Shown: in pieces, positions 54,331 to 63,566 of the stretch
Layout of the letters: each line of letters begins with the position of its first letter
Position numbering within the stretch: the first letter of the stretch is position 1
Source: an uncultured Lachnospiraceae bacterium
Lineage (GTDB): Bacteria; Bacillota; Clostridia; Lachnospirales; Lachnospiraceae
Length of the DNA stretch: 64,000 nt
Direction: 5' to 3'
Assembly (NCBI GenBank): GCA_900317585.1
Contig: ONHG01000005.1
Coordinates: forward strand, 1 to 64,000
Notes under the pieces: generated by a model
The model's input: only the letters and a program-made list of their open reading frames with translations
What the model was told of the DNA's origin: nothing
The model's database searches: none
Made by a program: the position numbers and the translations under genes

Positions 54331-54526
54331 GGAAAGAGTTTTGAAAGCACTTGCGGAGCTGCTTGTCGGAGTGGAAAATAAGCTTCATCTGGCAGACAGA
54401 AGGAGACGCCGGGAGGACAAGCTGATAGAGCGGGCAAGGTTGCTTGAAATGCAGCGTGCACAAAATAAAACGAACTTAAAAGACGCAGACGCGAATGGAA
54501 AAATATCATATAGAATAGGAGCATAT

Positions 54527-56608
54527 ATGCAGATGAAAAAACTGGAAGAATTTTACACAAACAGGGAGCTGTCATGGTTACAGTTCAATGAGCGAGTATT
54601 AAATGAGGCGGGCAATCCAAGAGTACCGCTTGCAGAGAGACTGACCTTTGCATCAATCTACCAGACAAATCTGGATGAGTTTTTCATGGTCAGAGTCGGA
54701 TCACTCATGATGCAGATGAATTCAAAGGAAAAGATTTTTGAGAACAAGACAAAGATGTCGAGTGAGGAGCAGGTATCGGCAATCCTTGACAGAGTATGCG
54801 AGCTTGAGAAGAAAAAAGCAAGGATTTACGAGCAGCTTATGGGCGAGCTTGAGCCAAAGGGCGTGCGCATAATCAATTTCAACAAGCTGTCAAAGGATGA
54901 GGGGGATTTGCTGGAGGCATATTTTGATGCACACATTGCACCTTTCCTCTCTCCGATGATTATAGGAAAGCAGCAGCCGTTCCCGTTCCTTGCCAATAAA
55001 CAGCTCTATGCTGTAGTGCTGTTAACCACGCAGAAGGGAAAGAAAAAGACAGGTATCGTGCCATGCTCAAACAGCGTATTCAAGCGTCTGATTGAGATAC
55101 CTACAAGACCGGGCACATTTATGCTGTCAGAGGAACTTATTTTACACTTTGTATCAAAGCTCTATCCAAAGTATGTAATCCGTGAGAAATCAATCATGCG
55201 TGTGACACGTAATGCGGATATCGATGCGCAGAGCATGTATGATGAGGATATGGATTATCGTAATATGATGGAGGAGCTCATCAAGAAGAGAGTGCGCCTT
55301 GACCCTGTAAGAGTCGAGCTTTCAAGAAAAATCAACCGCAAGGCGATTGACGAGCTCTCGAGCTTCCTTGAGATTGACAAAAAGCATTTTATCAGTGTAA
55401 AAACACCGCTTGATATGTCATTCGTATTCCAGCTTCAGCACTATCTGCGAGACAAGCAGGAGCTTTTCTTTGAGAAGCGTACACCGCGTGACACACCTGA
55501 GCTTTCGCTTAAGGAGAGTATACTCGGACAGGTTGAGAAAAAGGACGTGCTTCTTTCATATCCGTTTGAGAGCATGAAGCCGTTTATCAAGATGCTTAAC
55601 GATGCAGCAGAGGATCCTGATGTGGTTTCCATCAAGATGACACTTTACAGAGTGGCAGACAAGAGCCAGATTATTGATGCACTTATAGAGGCTGCAGAAA
55701 ACGGCAAGGAGGTTATCGTGCTTGTCGAGCTGCGTGCGAGGTTTGATGAGGCTAACAACATAGAGATGTCACACCGCCTTGAGGATGCAGGCTGTCAGAT
55801 ACTTTACGGACTCGGTGATTACAAGGTCCACTCAAAGCTCTGCCTCATCACAAAGAAAAAGGGCGATGGCTTTGAGTACATCACTCAGATTGGTACAGGA
55901 AACTACAACGAGAAGACCTCGCGTCTTTATACAGATTTATCCCTCATCACTGCAAATCAGGAGATTGGAGCAGATGCATCAAGGGTGTTTATGGCGCTTC
56001 AGAGAGGTGAGACTGTTTCGGACGGAGATGTAAAACATCTGCTTGTTGCTCCAAAATGCCTGCAGAATAAGATTGTTGACATGATTGATGAGCAGATTGC
56101 CAATAAGAATGCAGGAAAACCGGCATACATCGGAGTCAAGATTAACTCTCTCACTGACAAGGTGCTTATAGACAAGCTTATCGATGCATCACAGGCAGGC
56201 GTGAAGGTAGAGCTTATTGTCAGAGGAATCTGCTGTGTGAAGCCGCAGGTTGAGGGTGCCACAGAAAACATCACTGTAATAAGTGTTGTAGGAAGATATC
56301 TTGAGCATTCACGTATATACAGATTTGGTGTGGGCGATGATGAGAAAATTTATATTGCATCAGCAGATTTTATGACCAGAAATACAGTAAGACGTGTGGA
56401 GGTTGCAACACCAGTATACGATGCACATGCTAAGGACAAGATCCGCCATATCTTCGACACAATCATGACAGATGATGAGAAGGGCAAGGAGCTTTGCGCT
56501 GATGGTGAGTATATGGATAGAAAGATAAACAGCACACCGATAGATTCGCAGGAGCAGTTCTTTGAGGAAGCATACAAAAATGCTGATAAGAGTGCGGACA
56601 ATCAGTAA
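54527..56608 (+). CDS. ppk: Polyphosphate kinase 1
   Basis: The 693-aa enzyme polymerises the gamma-phosphate of ATP into polyphosphate, reversibly. Seen: the N-terminal FYTNRELSWLQFNERVLNEA, LDEFFMVRVG, the phosphohistidine region DYKVHSKLCLI, GTGNYNEKTSRLYTDL, GICCVKPQVEG and LEHSRIYRFG, all PPK1 signatures. Length is normal for the family. Start: ATG 54527 after AGGAG, giving MQMKKLEEFYTNRELSW; an in-frame start at 54323 would add a 68-residue basic extension not typical of PPK1. Pho-box-like repeats 600 nt upstream suggest phosphate control. A terminator follows at 56690. Confidence 0.95.
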   Translation: MQMKKLEEFYTNRELSWLQFNERVLNEAGNPRVPLAERLTFASIYQTNLDEFFMVRVGSLMMQMNSKEKIFENKTKMSSEEQVSAILDRVCELEKKKARIYEQLMGELEPKGVRIINFNKLSKDEGDLLEAYFDAHIAPFLSPMIIGKQQPFPFLANKQLYAVVLLTTQKGKKKTGIVPCSNSVFKRLIEIPTRPGTFMLSEELILHFVSKLYPKYVIREKSIMRVTRNADIDAQSMYDEDMDYRNMMEELIKKRVRLDPVRVELSRKINRKAIDELSSFLEIDKKHFISVKTPLDMSFVFQLQHYLRDKQELFFEKRTPRDTPELSLKESILGQVEKKDVLLSYPFESMKPFIKMLNDAAEDPDVVSIKMTLYRVADKSQIIDALIEAAENGKEVIVLVELRARFDEANNIEMSHRLEDAGCQILYGLGDYKVHSKLCLITKKKGDGFEYITQIGTGNYNEKTSRLYTDLSLITANQEIGADASRVFMALQRGETVSDGDVKHLLVAPKCLQNKIVDMIDEQIANKNAGKPAYIGVKINSLTDKVLIDKLIDASQAGVKVELIVRGICCVKPQVEGATENITVISVVGRYLEHSRIYRFGVGDDEKIYIASADFMTRNTVRRVEVATPVYDAHAKDKIRHIFDTIMTDDEKGKELCADGEYMDRKINSTPIDSQEQFFEEAYKNADKSADNQ

Positions 56609-56689
56609 AAATGAGATAGCTTTATGCAGGCTGTATTAGTTTTGCCTGTTTAAGATTTGAAAATGCTATGAATAGTTATTAAATTTTTA

Positions 56690-56738
56690 AATAAAAGCTG
56701 CTACATACATGGATAAGTGTATGCAGCAGCTTTTATTG
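56690..56738. terminator. Bidirectional terminator between ppk and the GGDEF gene
   Basis: AATAAAAGCTGCT pairs with AGCAGCTTTTATT, with ATAC/GTAT extending inside the loop region (56690-56736). Flanks are A-rich left and T-rich right, so it can serve both convergent genes. Confidence 0.85.
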
Positions 56739-56787
56739 TCGTTACGATATTACATAGATGTCACACAGGCTATTATATAGCGATGTA

Positions 56788-58443
56788 CTATGACGTGCGG
56801 TGCTTCATGGTACGTTTTTTCTCGTACATCAATGAGTCGGCTTCATGGATTATATCAGTAACGTTCATTGAACTGTTTCCGTCAAGCACACAATATCCCA
56901 TTGCAACAGTGATAGGCACGAGATTATCACCGTCAGAGATACTGCCGAAGTTTGCAATAAGATGGTCGTTTTCCTGGAGAAACTTATCTTCTATACCGGG
57001 TGTTGTTGATATAAATACAAATTCATCACCTCCGATTCGATAGCACTGGCCATATTTACCGAGGGAAGCATTGAACACATCTGCAACACGTTTTATCATC
57101 TCATCACCTTTCTGATGACCCATTGTGTCATTTACCTTTTTGAGATTGTTTACATCATAAATTGCAAATAATATATATGGGACTTTGTTATTTTCAAGCT
57201 CCTTTACCTTTTCCATATAAGAGGTACGGTTGAGCAGATCAGTGAGTCCATCGTGATAAGCCAGACGGCTGAGCAATTCGTTCTTAATGTTACGCTGATA
57301 AGCTACCAGGACTTTTTTTACAATCTGGACAATCTCCATTGTGACAAAAATCAATACACCAAGTCTGACAAAATAGCTTGTCTCATGTCCGATGCCGCAC
57401 CATAAAACTATGATGTCGGTCAGAATCAGCACACATAGCATGATACAGCCCAGGTTATGGTAGAAATTTTTAATCGGGCTTTGTATAATGCTTTTTACCG
57501 TTGAAATCAGGATAAAAATCGTGGATATGGCAAACATAATGTGTGTTAGAATAAGTGTCTGGTGATAATCCCTGATTCCTGATATTTCGCAAATAAAGCA
57601 GCCTGCAAATGTGAGCTCACAAATAAAACATAGTATTGTACTGATTTTTTTGCTGTATTTATCATACATGTGGCAAAAAAACAACAAAAAAGGTGGAATA
57701 ACCAACTGCATTGCTGTTTCTGCAATCATATGATAAATATGGGCATTGCCATAAACAAGCTGTAAATATCTGCTGTCAGTTGTGAGAAATAATCCTGATA
57801 TAAAGGTTACTGCACCAAGGAATAAAAGCTCATGTCCGATTATCTGCTGATGCGTCAGCGGAATGAAAAGAAGGAGCATTGCAATACCGAGTACCATTGT
57901 TATAAAGCTAAGACAAAATGCAGGAAATTTGTTCTGCTGTTCAGACTGTATAATATCTGTGATGTCGCCAAGATACATATCGCTCAGCTTGGCATTGTCA
58001 TCATTCATATATGGATTTTCCACTTCAATTTCAAGTATCTTTCCGGCGCTTTGAGCAGGTATAAAAACCTGGACAAAAAGTGCTCCCGGTGTTTTGCCAA
58101 AAAGCTGCTGACTGAAAATGGGATTTGAGTATTGACAGATACCATCAATAAATACCTTTATATTTGAAGTCTTTGCAAAGAAAAACAGTGTTTTATCACA
58201 ATCAGATTCCTGTATTGTACGATGAATTATGGTATTACCTGATATGTGGTTGAGCGACGCTTCAGAATTATCATAGCTAAGCCATCCTGTCGAAAAATCG
58301 GTGTAGCTATCGTCGGATTTAGATTCATGATTACTGATTGGAATGGTAGCGCCTATGAGCATCATCATAACTGCAAAAATAAGTATAAAATATCCCCAGA
58401 CAGGGATATAGGCTGCATTTATTTTTGGTTGAGTTTTTTCCAT
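56788..58443 (-). CDS. Membrane diguanylate cyclase (GGDEF) with 7TM sensor
   Basis: The 551-aa protein has one N-terminal helix (about 15-35), an extracellular domain of about 150 residues (beta-rich, FFFAKTSNIKVFIDG, resembling 7TMR-DISM extracellular domains), seven membrane helices (about 175-375), then a GGDEF domain with an intact active site RIGGDEFVF. The preceding AYHDGLTDLLNR is the usual GGDEF entry. It should make cyclic di-GMP in response to an external ligand; a product-inhibition RxxD site is not evident. The start follows AAGGAGATC. It is monocistronic, convergent with ppk. No EAL or PilZ gene is nearby. Confidence 0.9.
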   Translation of the reverse strand: MEKTQPKINAAYIPVWGYFILIFAVMMMLIGATIPISNHESKSDDSYTDFSTGWLSYDNSEASLNHISGNTIIHRTIQESDCDKTLFFFAKTSNIKVFIDGICQYSNPIFSQQLFGKTPGALFVQVFIPAQSAGKILEIEVENPYMNDDNAKLSDMYLGDITDIIQSEQQNKFPAFCLSFITMVLGIAMLLLFIPLTHQQIIGHELLFLGAVTFISGLFLTTDSRYLQLVYGNAHIYHMIAETAMQLVIPPFLLFFCHMYDKYSKKISTILCFICELTFAGCFICEISGIRDYHQTLILTHIMFAISTIFILISTVKSIIQSPIKNFYHNLGCIMLCVLILTDIIVLWCGIGHETSYFVRLGVLIFVTMEIVQIVKKVLVAYQRNIKNELLSRLAYHDGLTDLLNRTSYMEKVKELENNKVPYILFAIYDVNNLKKVNDTMGHQKGDEMIKRVADVFNASLGKYGQCYRIGGDEFVFISTTPGIEDKFLQENDHLIANFGSISDGDNLVPITVAMGYCVLDGNSSMNVTDIIHEADSLMYEKKRTMKHRTS

Positions 58444-58708
58444 ATGATCGATCTCCTTAATTAATGGAAAATGTCATTATTTTTATAGTACTCTAGTTCT
58501 ATAATTTTAATATACAATATAATGTAGGTGCTTGCAAGCGTGATTTTGTTTTTCGGACTAAAAGAAAGATGGAAAAATTATTTACGATATCAAGTTTCCG
58601 TTGTATTATAATAACAAGGAACGAACCTATATAATAAATATCGAAGCGCAAAAAGTACAAGAGCCTCAAAGCCTAGTACAGCGAAAATTAAGTTGTTGAT
58701 ACATTGAG

Positions 58709-58802
58709 CGGGGATGCGGTTTCGAGAGTGCATGTCAAAAAACGCAGGCGTAGCGGGCTACGTCAAGGCTTTTTGGCATGTGCTATCGGAATCGCAGACC
58801 GG
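58709..58802. other. Long imperfect hairpin in the GGDEF-ybaK spacer
   Basis: A 94-nt imperfect palindrome pairs GCGGTTTCGAGAGTGCATG, CAAAAAACGC on the left with GCTTTTTGGCATG, CTATCGGAATCGC on the right, capped by CGTAGC-GGGC-TACG. It is followed by a promoter-like TATACT region (about 58819). No ORF covers it. It may be a structured RNA or a repeat element. The rest of 58444-58948 contains the divergent promoter regions of the two flanking genes. Confidence 0.55.
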
Positions 58803-58948
58803 TCAATATAATGATATACTATATATGCAGGATGGTATCATCACAAAAAGGAACTGAATTTATACACTCGGATTATGATAACATTAAAAAGGTCTATAGC
58901 ATATAGATATGGACTATATCTTAAGTTTATTGGAGGAAGGATAGTATA

Positions 58949-59428
58949 ATGGGAAAAAAAGAAGCAAAGACAAATGCAATAAGAATACTGGAAACAATGA
59001 AGATTCCATATGAGGCACGCACATACGAGTGCGATGACTTTGTGGATGCAGCTCAGATAGCAGACAAGCTGGGGCTTGACCACGCAGGCATGTACAAGAC
59101 TATCACGACAGTTGGCAAAAGCGGCGGATACTATGTGTTTGTGGTACCGATAGATGACGAAATTGATTTCAAAAAAGCCGCAAAGGCAGCAGGTGAGAAA
59201 TCAATAGAGATGCTGCATCTCAAGGATTTGACAAAGGTTACAGGATATATAAGGGGCGGCTGTACATCAATCGGCATGAAAAAGCAGTATCCTACATTTA
59301 TCCATGAGGCAGCTAAGGAGCAGGATAAAATCACGGTCAGCGGAGGCAGGCTTGGGCTTCAGATTACGCTGTCACCGGATGATTTGTGCAGGGCGGCAAA
59401 GGCAGAGTATGCAGATATCATAAAATAA
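58949..59428 (+). CDS. ybaK: Cys-tRNA(Pro)/Cys-tRNA(Cys) deacylase, YbaK/EbsC family
   Basis: The 159-aa protein is a single-domain trans-editing factor that hydrolyses Cys-tRNA(Pro), a charging error of ProRS. Seen: TNAIRILETMKIPYEARTYE at the N-terminus, KTITTVGKSGGYYVFVVPIDDEIDFKKAAKAAGEKS with the conserved Lys, and YIRGGCTSIGMKKQYPTFI in the active site loop. Length is usual. The start follows GGAGGAAGG. trpS follows, each with separate upstream sequence. Confidence 0.92.
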   Translation: MGKKEAKTNAIRILETMKIPYEARTYECDDFVDAAQIADKLGLDHAGMYKTITTVGKSGGYYVFVVPIDDEIDFKKAAKAAGEKSIEMLHLKDLTKVTGYIRGGCTSIGMKKQYPTFIHEAAKEQDKITVSGGRLGLQITLSPDDLCRAAKAEYADIIK

Positions 59429-59571
59429 TTAAAATGAGAGTTCTTTTTCCTAGGCTTTTACACGTCAGTGTGTTATAATAAAAGAAGCTGGCGATTGCTA
59501 AGACAGACGGTTTGGCGAATAAACCTACAATGCAATCGTAATAATAGAACTAAAGCAGAGGAATAATAGAG

Positions 59572-60660
59572 ATGGAAAAAATTATTTTAACAGGAGACAG
59601 ACCAACAGGAAGACTCCATATAGGACATTACGTGGGCTCACTTCGCAGAAGAGTTGAGCTTCAGAATTCAGGAGAGTATGACAAAATATTTATCATGATT
59701 GCCGATGCACAGGCACTCACAGACAATTTTGACAACCCTGAGAAAATCAGACAGAATATCATAGAGGTAGCACTTGATTACCTCTCAGCGGGACTCGACC
59801 CGGCAAAGTCTACACTGTTTGTACAGTCACAGATACCGGAGCTTACTGAGCTTACATTTTTCTACTCAAATCTCGTTACAGTATCGAGACTTCAGAGAAA
59901 CCCTACAGTAAAGAATGAGATTAAGCTAAGAAATTTTGAGGCAAGTATACCGGTTGGCTTTTTCAATTATCCAATCAGCCAGGCAGCAGATATCACTGCC
60001 TTCAAGGCTACAACTGTTCCGGTTGGAGAGGACCAGCTCCCAATGATAGAGCAGACCAGGGAGATTGTCAGAAAGTTTAATTCTATCTATGATGAGGTGC
60101 TCGTTGAGCCGGATGTGCTTTTACCTGAGAATGAGGCATGCTGCAGACTTCCGGGTACAGATGGTGGACAGAAGATGAGCAAATCATTAGGCAACTGTAT
60201 CTATCTGGCAGATACAGAGGCAGATGTAAAGAAGAAAATCATGAGCATGTATACAGATCCGACACATATCCAGATTTCAGATCCGGGACATGTGGAGGGC
60301 AATACAGTATTCACATATCTTGATGCTTTCTCTAAGCCGGGACATTTTGAGGAGTATCTGCCGGAGTATGCTAACCTTCAGGAGCTTAAGGATCACTATA
60401 CAAGGGGCGGCCTTGGCGATGTGAAGATTAAGAAATTCCTCAACAACATCATGCAGGAGGAGCTTTCACCTATCCGCGCAAGAAGAGCAGAGTATGAGAA
60501 GGATATTCCGGCTGTATATGAGATACTAAGGAAGGGCAGCGAGACAGCAAGAGAGGCTGCAGCACAGACAATGGCAGAGGTCAAGCGCGCCATGAGGATA
60601 AATTACTTTGAGGATGCAGAGCTTATTAAGAGCCAGAGTCAGAAATATTCTGAGAAGTAG
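59572..60660 (+). CDS. trpS: Tryptophan-tRNA ligase
   Basis: The 362-aa class I synthetase has [18 protein letters not shown] (HIGH motif) at the N-terminus and [11 protein letters not shown] (KMSKS motif) near residue 201-208. It charges tRNA-Trp. A TATAAT box (59474-59479) lies upstream. I looked for a T-box leader and see none: the 143-nt spacer is too short, with no specifier loop or antiterminator. Its sequence has the longer LRRRVELQN insertion typical of the type found in Clostridia and Mollicutes. The ATG follows GCAGAGG. Confidence 0.95.
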   Translation: MEKIILTGDRPTGRLHIGHYVGSLRRRVELQNSGEYDKIFIMIADAQALTDNFDNPEKIRQNIIEVALDYLSAGLDPAKSTLFVQSQIPELTELTFFYSNLVTVSRLQRNPTVKNEIKLRNFEASIPVGFFNYPISQAADITAFKATTVPVGEDQLPMIEQTREIVRKFNSIYDEVLVEPDVLLPENEACCRLPGTDGGQKMSKSLGNCIYLADTEADVKKKIMSMYTDPTHIQISDPGHVEGNTVFTYLDAFSKPGHFEEYLPEYANLQELKDHYTRGGLGDVKIKKFLNNIMQEELSPIRARRAEYEKDIPAVYEILRKGSETAREAAAQTMAEVKRAMRINYFEDAELIKSQSQKYSEK

Positions 60661-60745
60661 TATACTTTATTTCGAAGGCAATGCATTAGTAGTGTCAAAA
60701 TATTTTGTGACATTAAGTATGTCATAAAAGCCGCAGGGAGGCACC

Positions 60746-61687
60746 ATGGTCAAGTTTTACAGGACAGATGACAAATTAATACATGAGCTGGACACACTGC
60801 AGGGGGGCACCTGGATACAGATGGTCAATCCTTCTGTTGCAGAGGGACAGATGGTGGCTGATGAGCTGAATGTCGATATTGAGGACGTGCTTGCAGCACT
60901 CGATGAGGAGGAGAGCTCCCGTATAGAGCTGCAGGATGGATATACACTGATTCTTGTGGATATACCTTCGATAGAGACGCGGCATGACAAGGAATCATAT
61001 ACCACAATCCCACTTGGCATCATACTTACAGATGATGAGATAGTGACAGTCTGTACAGAGGATACACCTGTGCTTCAGGTATTTTTAAATAACCGTGTAA
61101 AGGAATTTTCCACCAAGAAAAAGATGCGCTTTGTATACCAGATACTTTACAGGATATCTGTACTGTATCAGAACGATCTGCGCATCATCGACAAGATGCG
61201 TACAGAGATTGAGGAAAGAGTCGGAGATGATACAGAGGAGGACGATTTGATCGCGCTTCACGAACTGGAATCCACACTCGTATACTTTGCCACATCGCTT
61301 CGTGCCAATGGAGTTGTGTTAGAGAGACTGACCAGATACAAGCGCCTTGAGCAGTATCCGGAGGATAAGGAGCTTCTCGGAGACGTGATTGTCGAAAATA
61401 AGCAGGCTATTGAGATGACGGGAATTTACAGGGACATCATAAATGGTACCAGAGAGCTTATGAGCACGGTCATTGACAACAGGCTTAACAATGTCATGAA
61501 GTCGCTCACAATCATCACACTTATCATGGCTATCCCGACAGTTATCTCAGGAATCTATGGCATGAATGTCAGCTCAAAGTGGGTACCGCTTGCGACGACA
61601 GCACATGGATTTTTGATTATAATAGGTGTTATGGTTGTCATATGTGTGCTGATACTGATTTTATTGAAGAAAAAGAGAATATTGTAA
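60746..61687 (+). CDS. CorA-family magnesium/divalent cation transporter
   Basis: The 313-aa protein has a cytoplasmic domain (about 1-250, with a long coiled helix AIEMTGIYRDIINGTRELMSTVIDNRLNNVMKSLT) and two C-terminal membrane helices (about 255-275 and 287-307). The hallmark pore motif GMN is present in GIYGMNVSS. It likely forms a pentameric Mg2+ channel. The start follows CAGGGAGG. A strong terminator follows 20 nt after the stop codon. Confidence 0.93.
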   Translation: MVKFYRTDDKLIHELDTLQGGTWIQMVNPSVAEGQMVADELNVDIEDVLAALDEEESSRIELQDGYTLILVDIPSIETRHDKESYTTIPLGIILTDDEIVTVCTEDTPVLQVFLNNRVKEFSTKKKMRFVYQILYRISVLYQNDLRIIDKMRTEIEERVGDDTEEDDLIALHELESTLVYFATSLRANGVVLERLTRYKRLEQYPEDKELLGDVIVENKQAIEMTGIYRDIINGTRELMSTVIDNRLNNVMKSLTIITLIMAIPTVISGIYGMNVSSKWVPLATTAHGFLIIIGVMVVICVLILILLKKKRIL

Positions 61688-61709
61688 TATATTGCATATT
61701 CATTAAAAG

Positions 61710-61755
61710 GCCGCAGTATTTCATAGAAAATAATGAAATACTGCGGCTGATTTTA
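61710..61755. terminator. Bidirectional terminator between corA-like gene and the methyltransferase gene
   Basis: A perfect 15-bp stem, GCCGCAGTATTTCAT (61710-61724) with ATGAAATACTGCGGC (61733-61747), has AAAA on the left and TTTTATTTTA on the right, so it serves both convergent genes. Confidence 0.9.
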
Positions 61756-61767
61756 TTTTAGAACTGA

Positions 61768-62655
61768 TTAGCAGATACTTTCAAAGCGTCCGCTTGCACC
61801 ACAAGGCAGCACGAGTCCGTTTGAAGAAACCGGAAGACCAATTTCGCTTGCGGTTACTTTACCATCAAACTTTTTAAGAGCAGTGCTTATCATATAGGTG
61901 AGTACTGCAGGCTGCAAGCCTGTCGTATAGGAATTAATAAGGAAGAAAAGCGGCTTGTCGGTAAGGAGCTTTGTACAAAGCTGCACAAGCGGATATACGC
62001 TTTCCTCGATTTTCCAAATTTCACCCTTAGGACCTCTGCCGTATGACGGCGGATCCATTATGATGGCATCGTAATGATTGCCACGGCGGATTTCACGCTC
62101 AACAAACTTCACACAATCATCCACAAGCCATCTGATAGGTGCGTCACCAAGACCGCTGCTTACAGCGTTTTCCTTAGCCCATGTGACCATGCCCTTTGAA
62201 GCGTCCACATGTGTGACAGCGGCGCCTGCGGCAGCAGCAGCGAGAGTGGCACCTCCGGTGTATGCAAAGAGATTTAATACCTTTATATCACGACCGCTTT
62301 TTTTTGCATCATAAATCTTCTTTGAAAACCAGTCCCAATTGGCAGCCTGCTCAGGAAACAGACCGGTGTGCTTGAAGCTGAATGGTTTTAAGTGAAATGT
62401 GAGCTCTTTATTAATAGGAAGAGAGTAGTTTATGGTCCACTCCTGTGGCAGATCAAAAAACTCCCATTCACCACCGCCTTTCTTGCTTCTGTGATAGTGA
62501 CCGTTAAGCTTTTTCCAGTTCTTATTAGTCTTTGGAGTGTCCCAAATTACCTGGGGATCGGGACGCAGCAAAATATATTTAGACCAACGCTCAAGCTTTT
62601 CACCGCATGAGCAGTCGATAACCTCGTAATCTTTCCATCTATCTGCTAACCACAT
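61768..62655 (-). CDS. Class I SAM-dependent RNA methyltransferase, RlmI/RlmK-like
   Basis: The 295-aa enzyme has the SAM-binding motif LNLFAYTGGATLAAAAAG followed by VDASKGMVTWAKEN, and the catalytic MDPPSYGRGPKGE, typical of 23S rRNA cytosine/guanine methyltransferases of the RlmI/RlmK type. It lacks an obvious N-terminal PUA domain, unlike RlmI; the N-terminus (MWLADRWKDYEVIDCSCGEKLERW) is short. The target base is not determined. The start has GAAAGGAAT upstream. It stands alone on the minus strand just before the S10 operon. Confidence 0.87.
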   Translation of the reverse strand: MWLADRWKDYEVIDCSCGEKLERWSKYILLRPDPQVIWDTPKTNKNWKKLNGHYHRSKKGGGEWEFFDLPQEWTINYSLPINKELTFHLKPFSFKHTGLFPEQAANWDWFSKKIYDAKKSGRDIKVLNLFAYTGGATLAAAAAGAAVTHVDASKGMVTWAKENAVSSGLGDAPIRWLVDDCVKFVEREIRRGNHYDAIIMDPPSYGRGPKGEIWKIEESVYPLVQLCTKLLTDKPLFFLINSYTTGLQPAVLTYMISTALKKFDGKVTASEIGLPVSSNGLVLPCGASGRFESIC

Positions 62656-62808
62656 ATGTTTATATTCCTTTCTTATCTGCGTGTAAAAAATAAACTACAC
62701 GTTGCTTGCATTTAATCGGGTTTCTTCTATATAATATACGTGCAAAAGTGTAATTTTTCAATGGAATATTATCCGAAATAAAAAAATAAATTTTTTTTGA
62801 AAAAAGTA

Positions 62809-62837
62809 TTGCAATTATTGTAAACGTCATGTATAAT
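62809..62837 (+). promoter_or_regulatory. Sigma-A promoter of the S10 operon
   Basis: TTGCAA (62809-62814), 17-nt spacer, TATAAT (62832-62837). Confidence 0.85.
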
Positions 62838-62844
62838 ATCACTT

Positions 62845-63060
62845 GCTGTGGCATGATAGCTATGAAGTTTGAAGTTACTGTCCATGAGACAGAGAATTCG
62901 GCGGAGCGAATGTCAAGTTAGGAAACTGACGGCAAGTCACTGTACAGAACAGATATGGTCTACAATATGTAGAAACAACGTGTGAAAGTCTACAGGACAC
63001 ACACGGAGATGTGTACAGTCACCGCTTGTCGTACTGAAGTTAAAAGTGCGAAAAGGAGGC
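62845..63060 (+). promoter_or_regulatory. Long structured leader of rpsJ
   Basis: The mRNA leader is about 225 nt, much longer than needed, and has several potential stems, for example GTCTAC (62957) with GTAGA, and ACACAC/GTGTGT-type pairs near 62990-63020. It may contain an L4-type or other autoregulatory element; I cannot match a known Rfam family by eye. Confidence 0.4.
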
Positions 63061-63070
63061 GACTTTTTTT

Positions 63071-63388
63071 ATGGCAAGTCAAGTAATGAGAATTACTCTC
63101 AAGGCGTATGATCACGAGTTAGTAGATTCAAGCGCAAAGAAAATCATCGAGACTGTAAAGAAGAATGGATCACAGGTGAGCGGACCGGTACCTCTTCCAA
63201 CAAAGAAGGAAGTAGTTACAATTCTTAGAGCTACTCACAAGTACAAGGATTCTCGTGAACAGTTCGAGCAGAGAACTCATAAGAGACTTATCGATATCAT
63301 CAATCCAACACAGAAGACAACAGAGTCTTTATCAAGGATTGAAATGCCAGCTGGTGTTTACATTGATATCAAAATGAAGCAGAAATAA
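63071..63388 (+). CDS. rpsJ: 30S ribosomal protein S10
   Basis: The 105-aa protein shows [57 protein letters not shown] and the closing [13 protein letters not shown]. It is a 30S head protein and the NusE antitermination partner of NusB. The start follows AAGGAGG. It is the first gene of the S10 operon, followed by rplC. In many bacteria tuf directly precedes it, but here the two are 20 kb apart. Confidence 0.97.
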   Translation: MASQVMRITLKAYDHELVDSSAKKIIETVKKNGSQVSGPVPLPTKKEVVTILRATHKYKDSREQFEQRTHKRLIDIINPTQKTTESLSRIEMPAGVYIDIKMKQK

Positions 63389-63566
63389 GCTTCAACAATT
63401 AATTAGTATATCCCCGAATGGTTTATATAGAAGATACAGTGCGAAAGCATAACGATCTAGTAGGCTGCTCTAGGATGAACGGTTCCGCTACTTGTTCCGG
63501 CTAATTCTTCGCGGGCTGGGTTGACAGGCAAGAGGCGTTCCGCTGTAGAAAACAGGAGGTAAAGAA

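Noticed and set aside
54323..54526. 68-residue N-terminal extension of polyphosphate kinase
   Set aside because: The internal ATG at 54527 has a good ribosome site and gives the normal PPK1 N-terminus.
59429..59571. T-box leader before trpS
   Set aside because: The spacer is too short and shows no specifier loop, T-box sequence or terminator.
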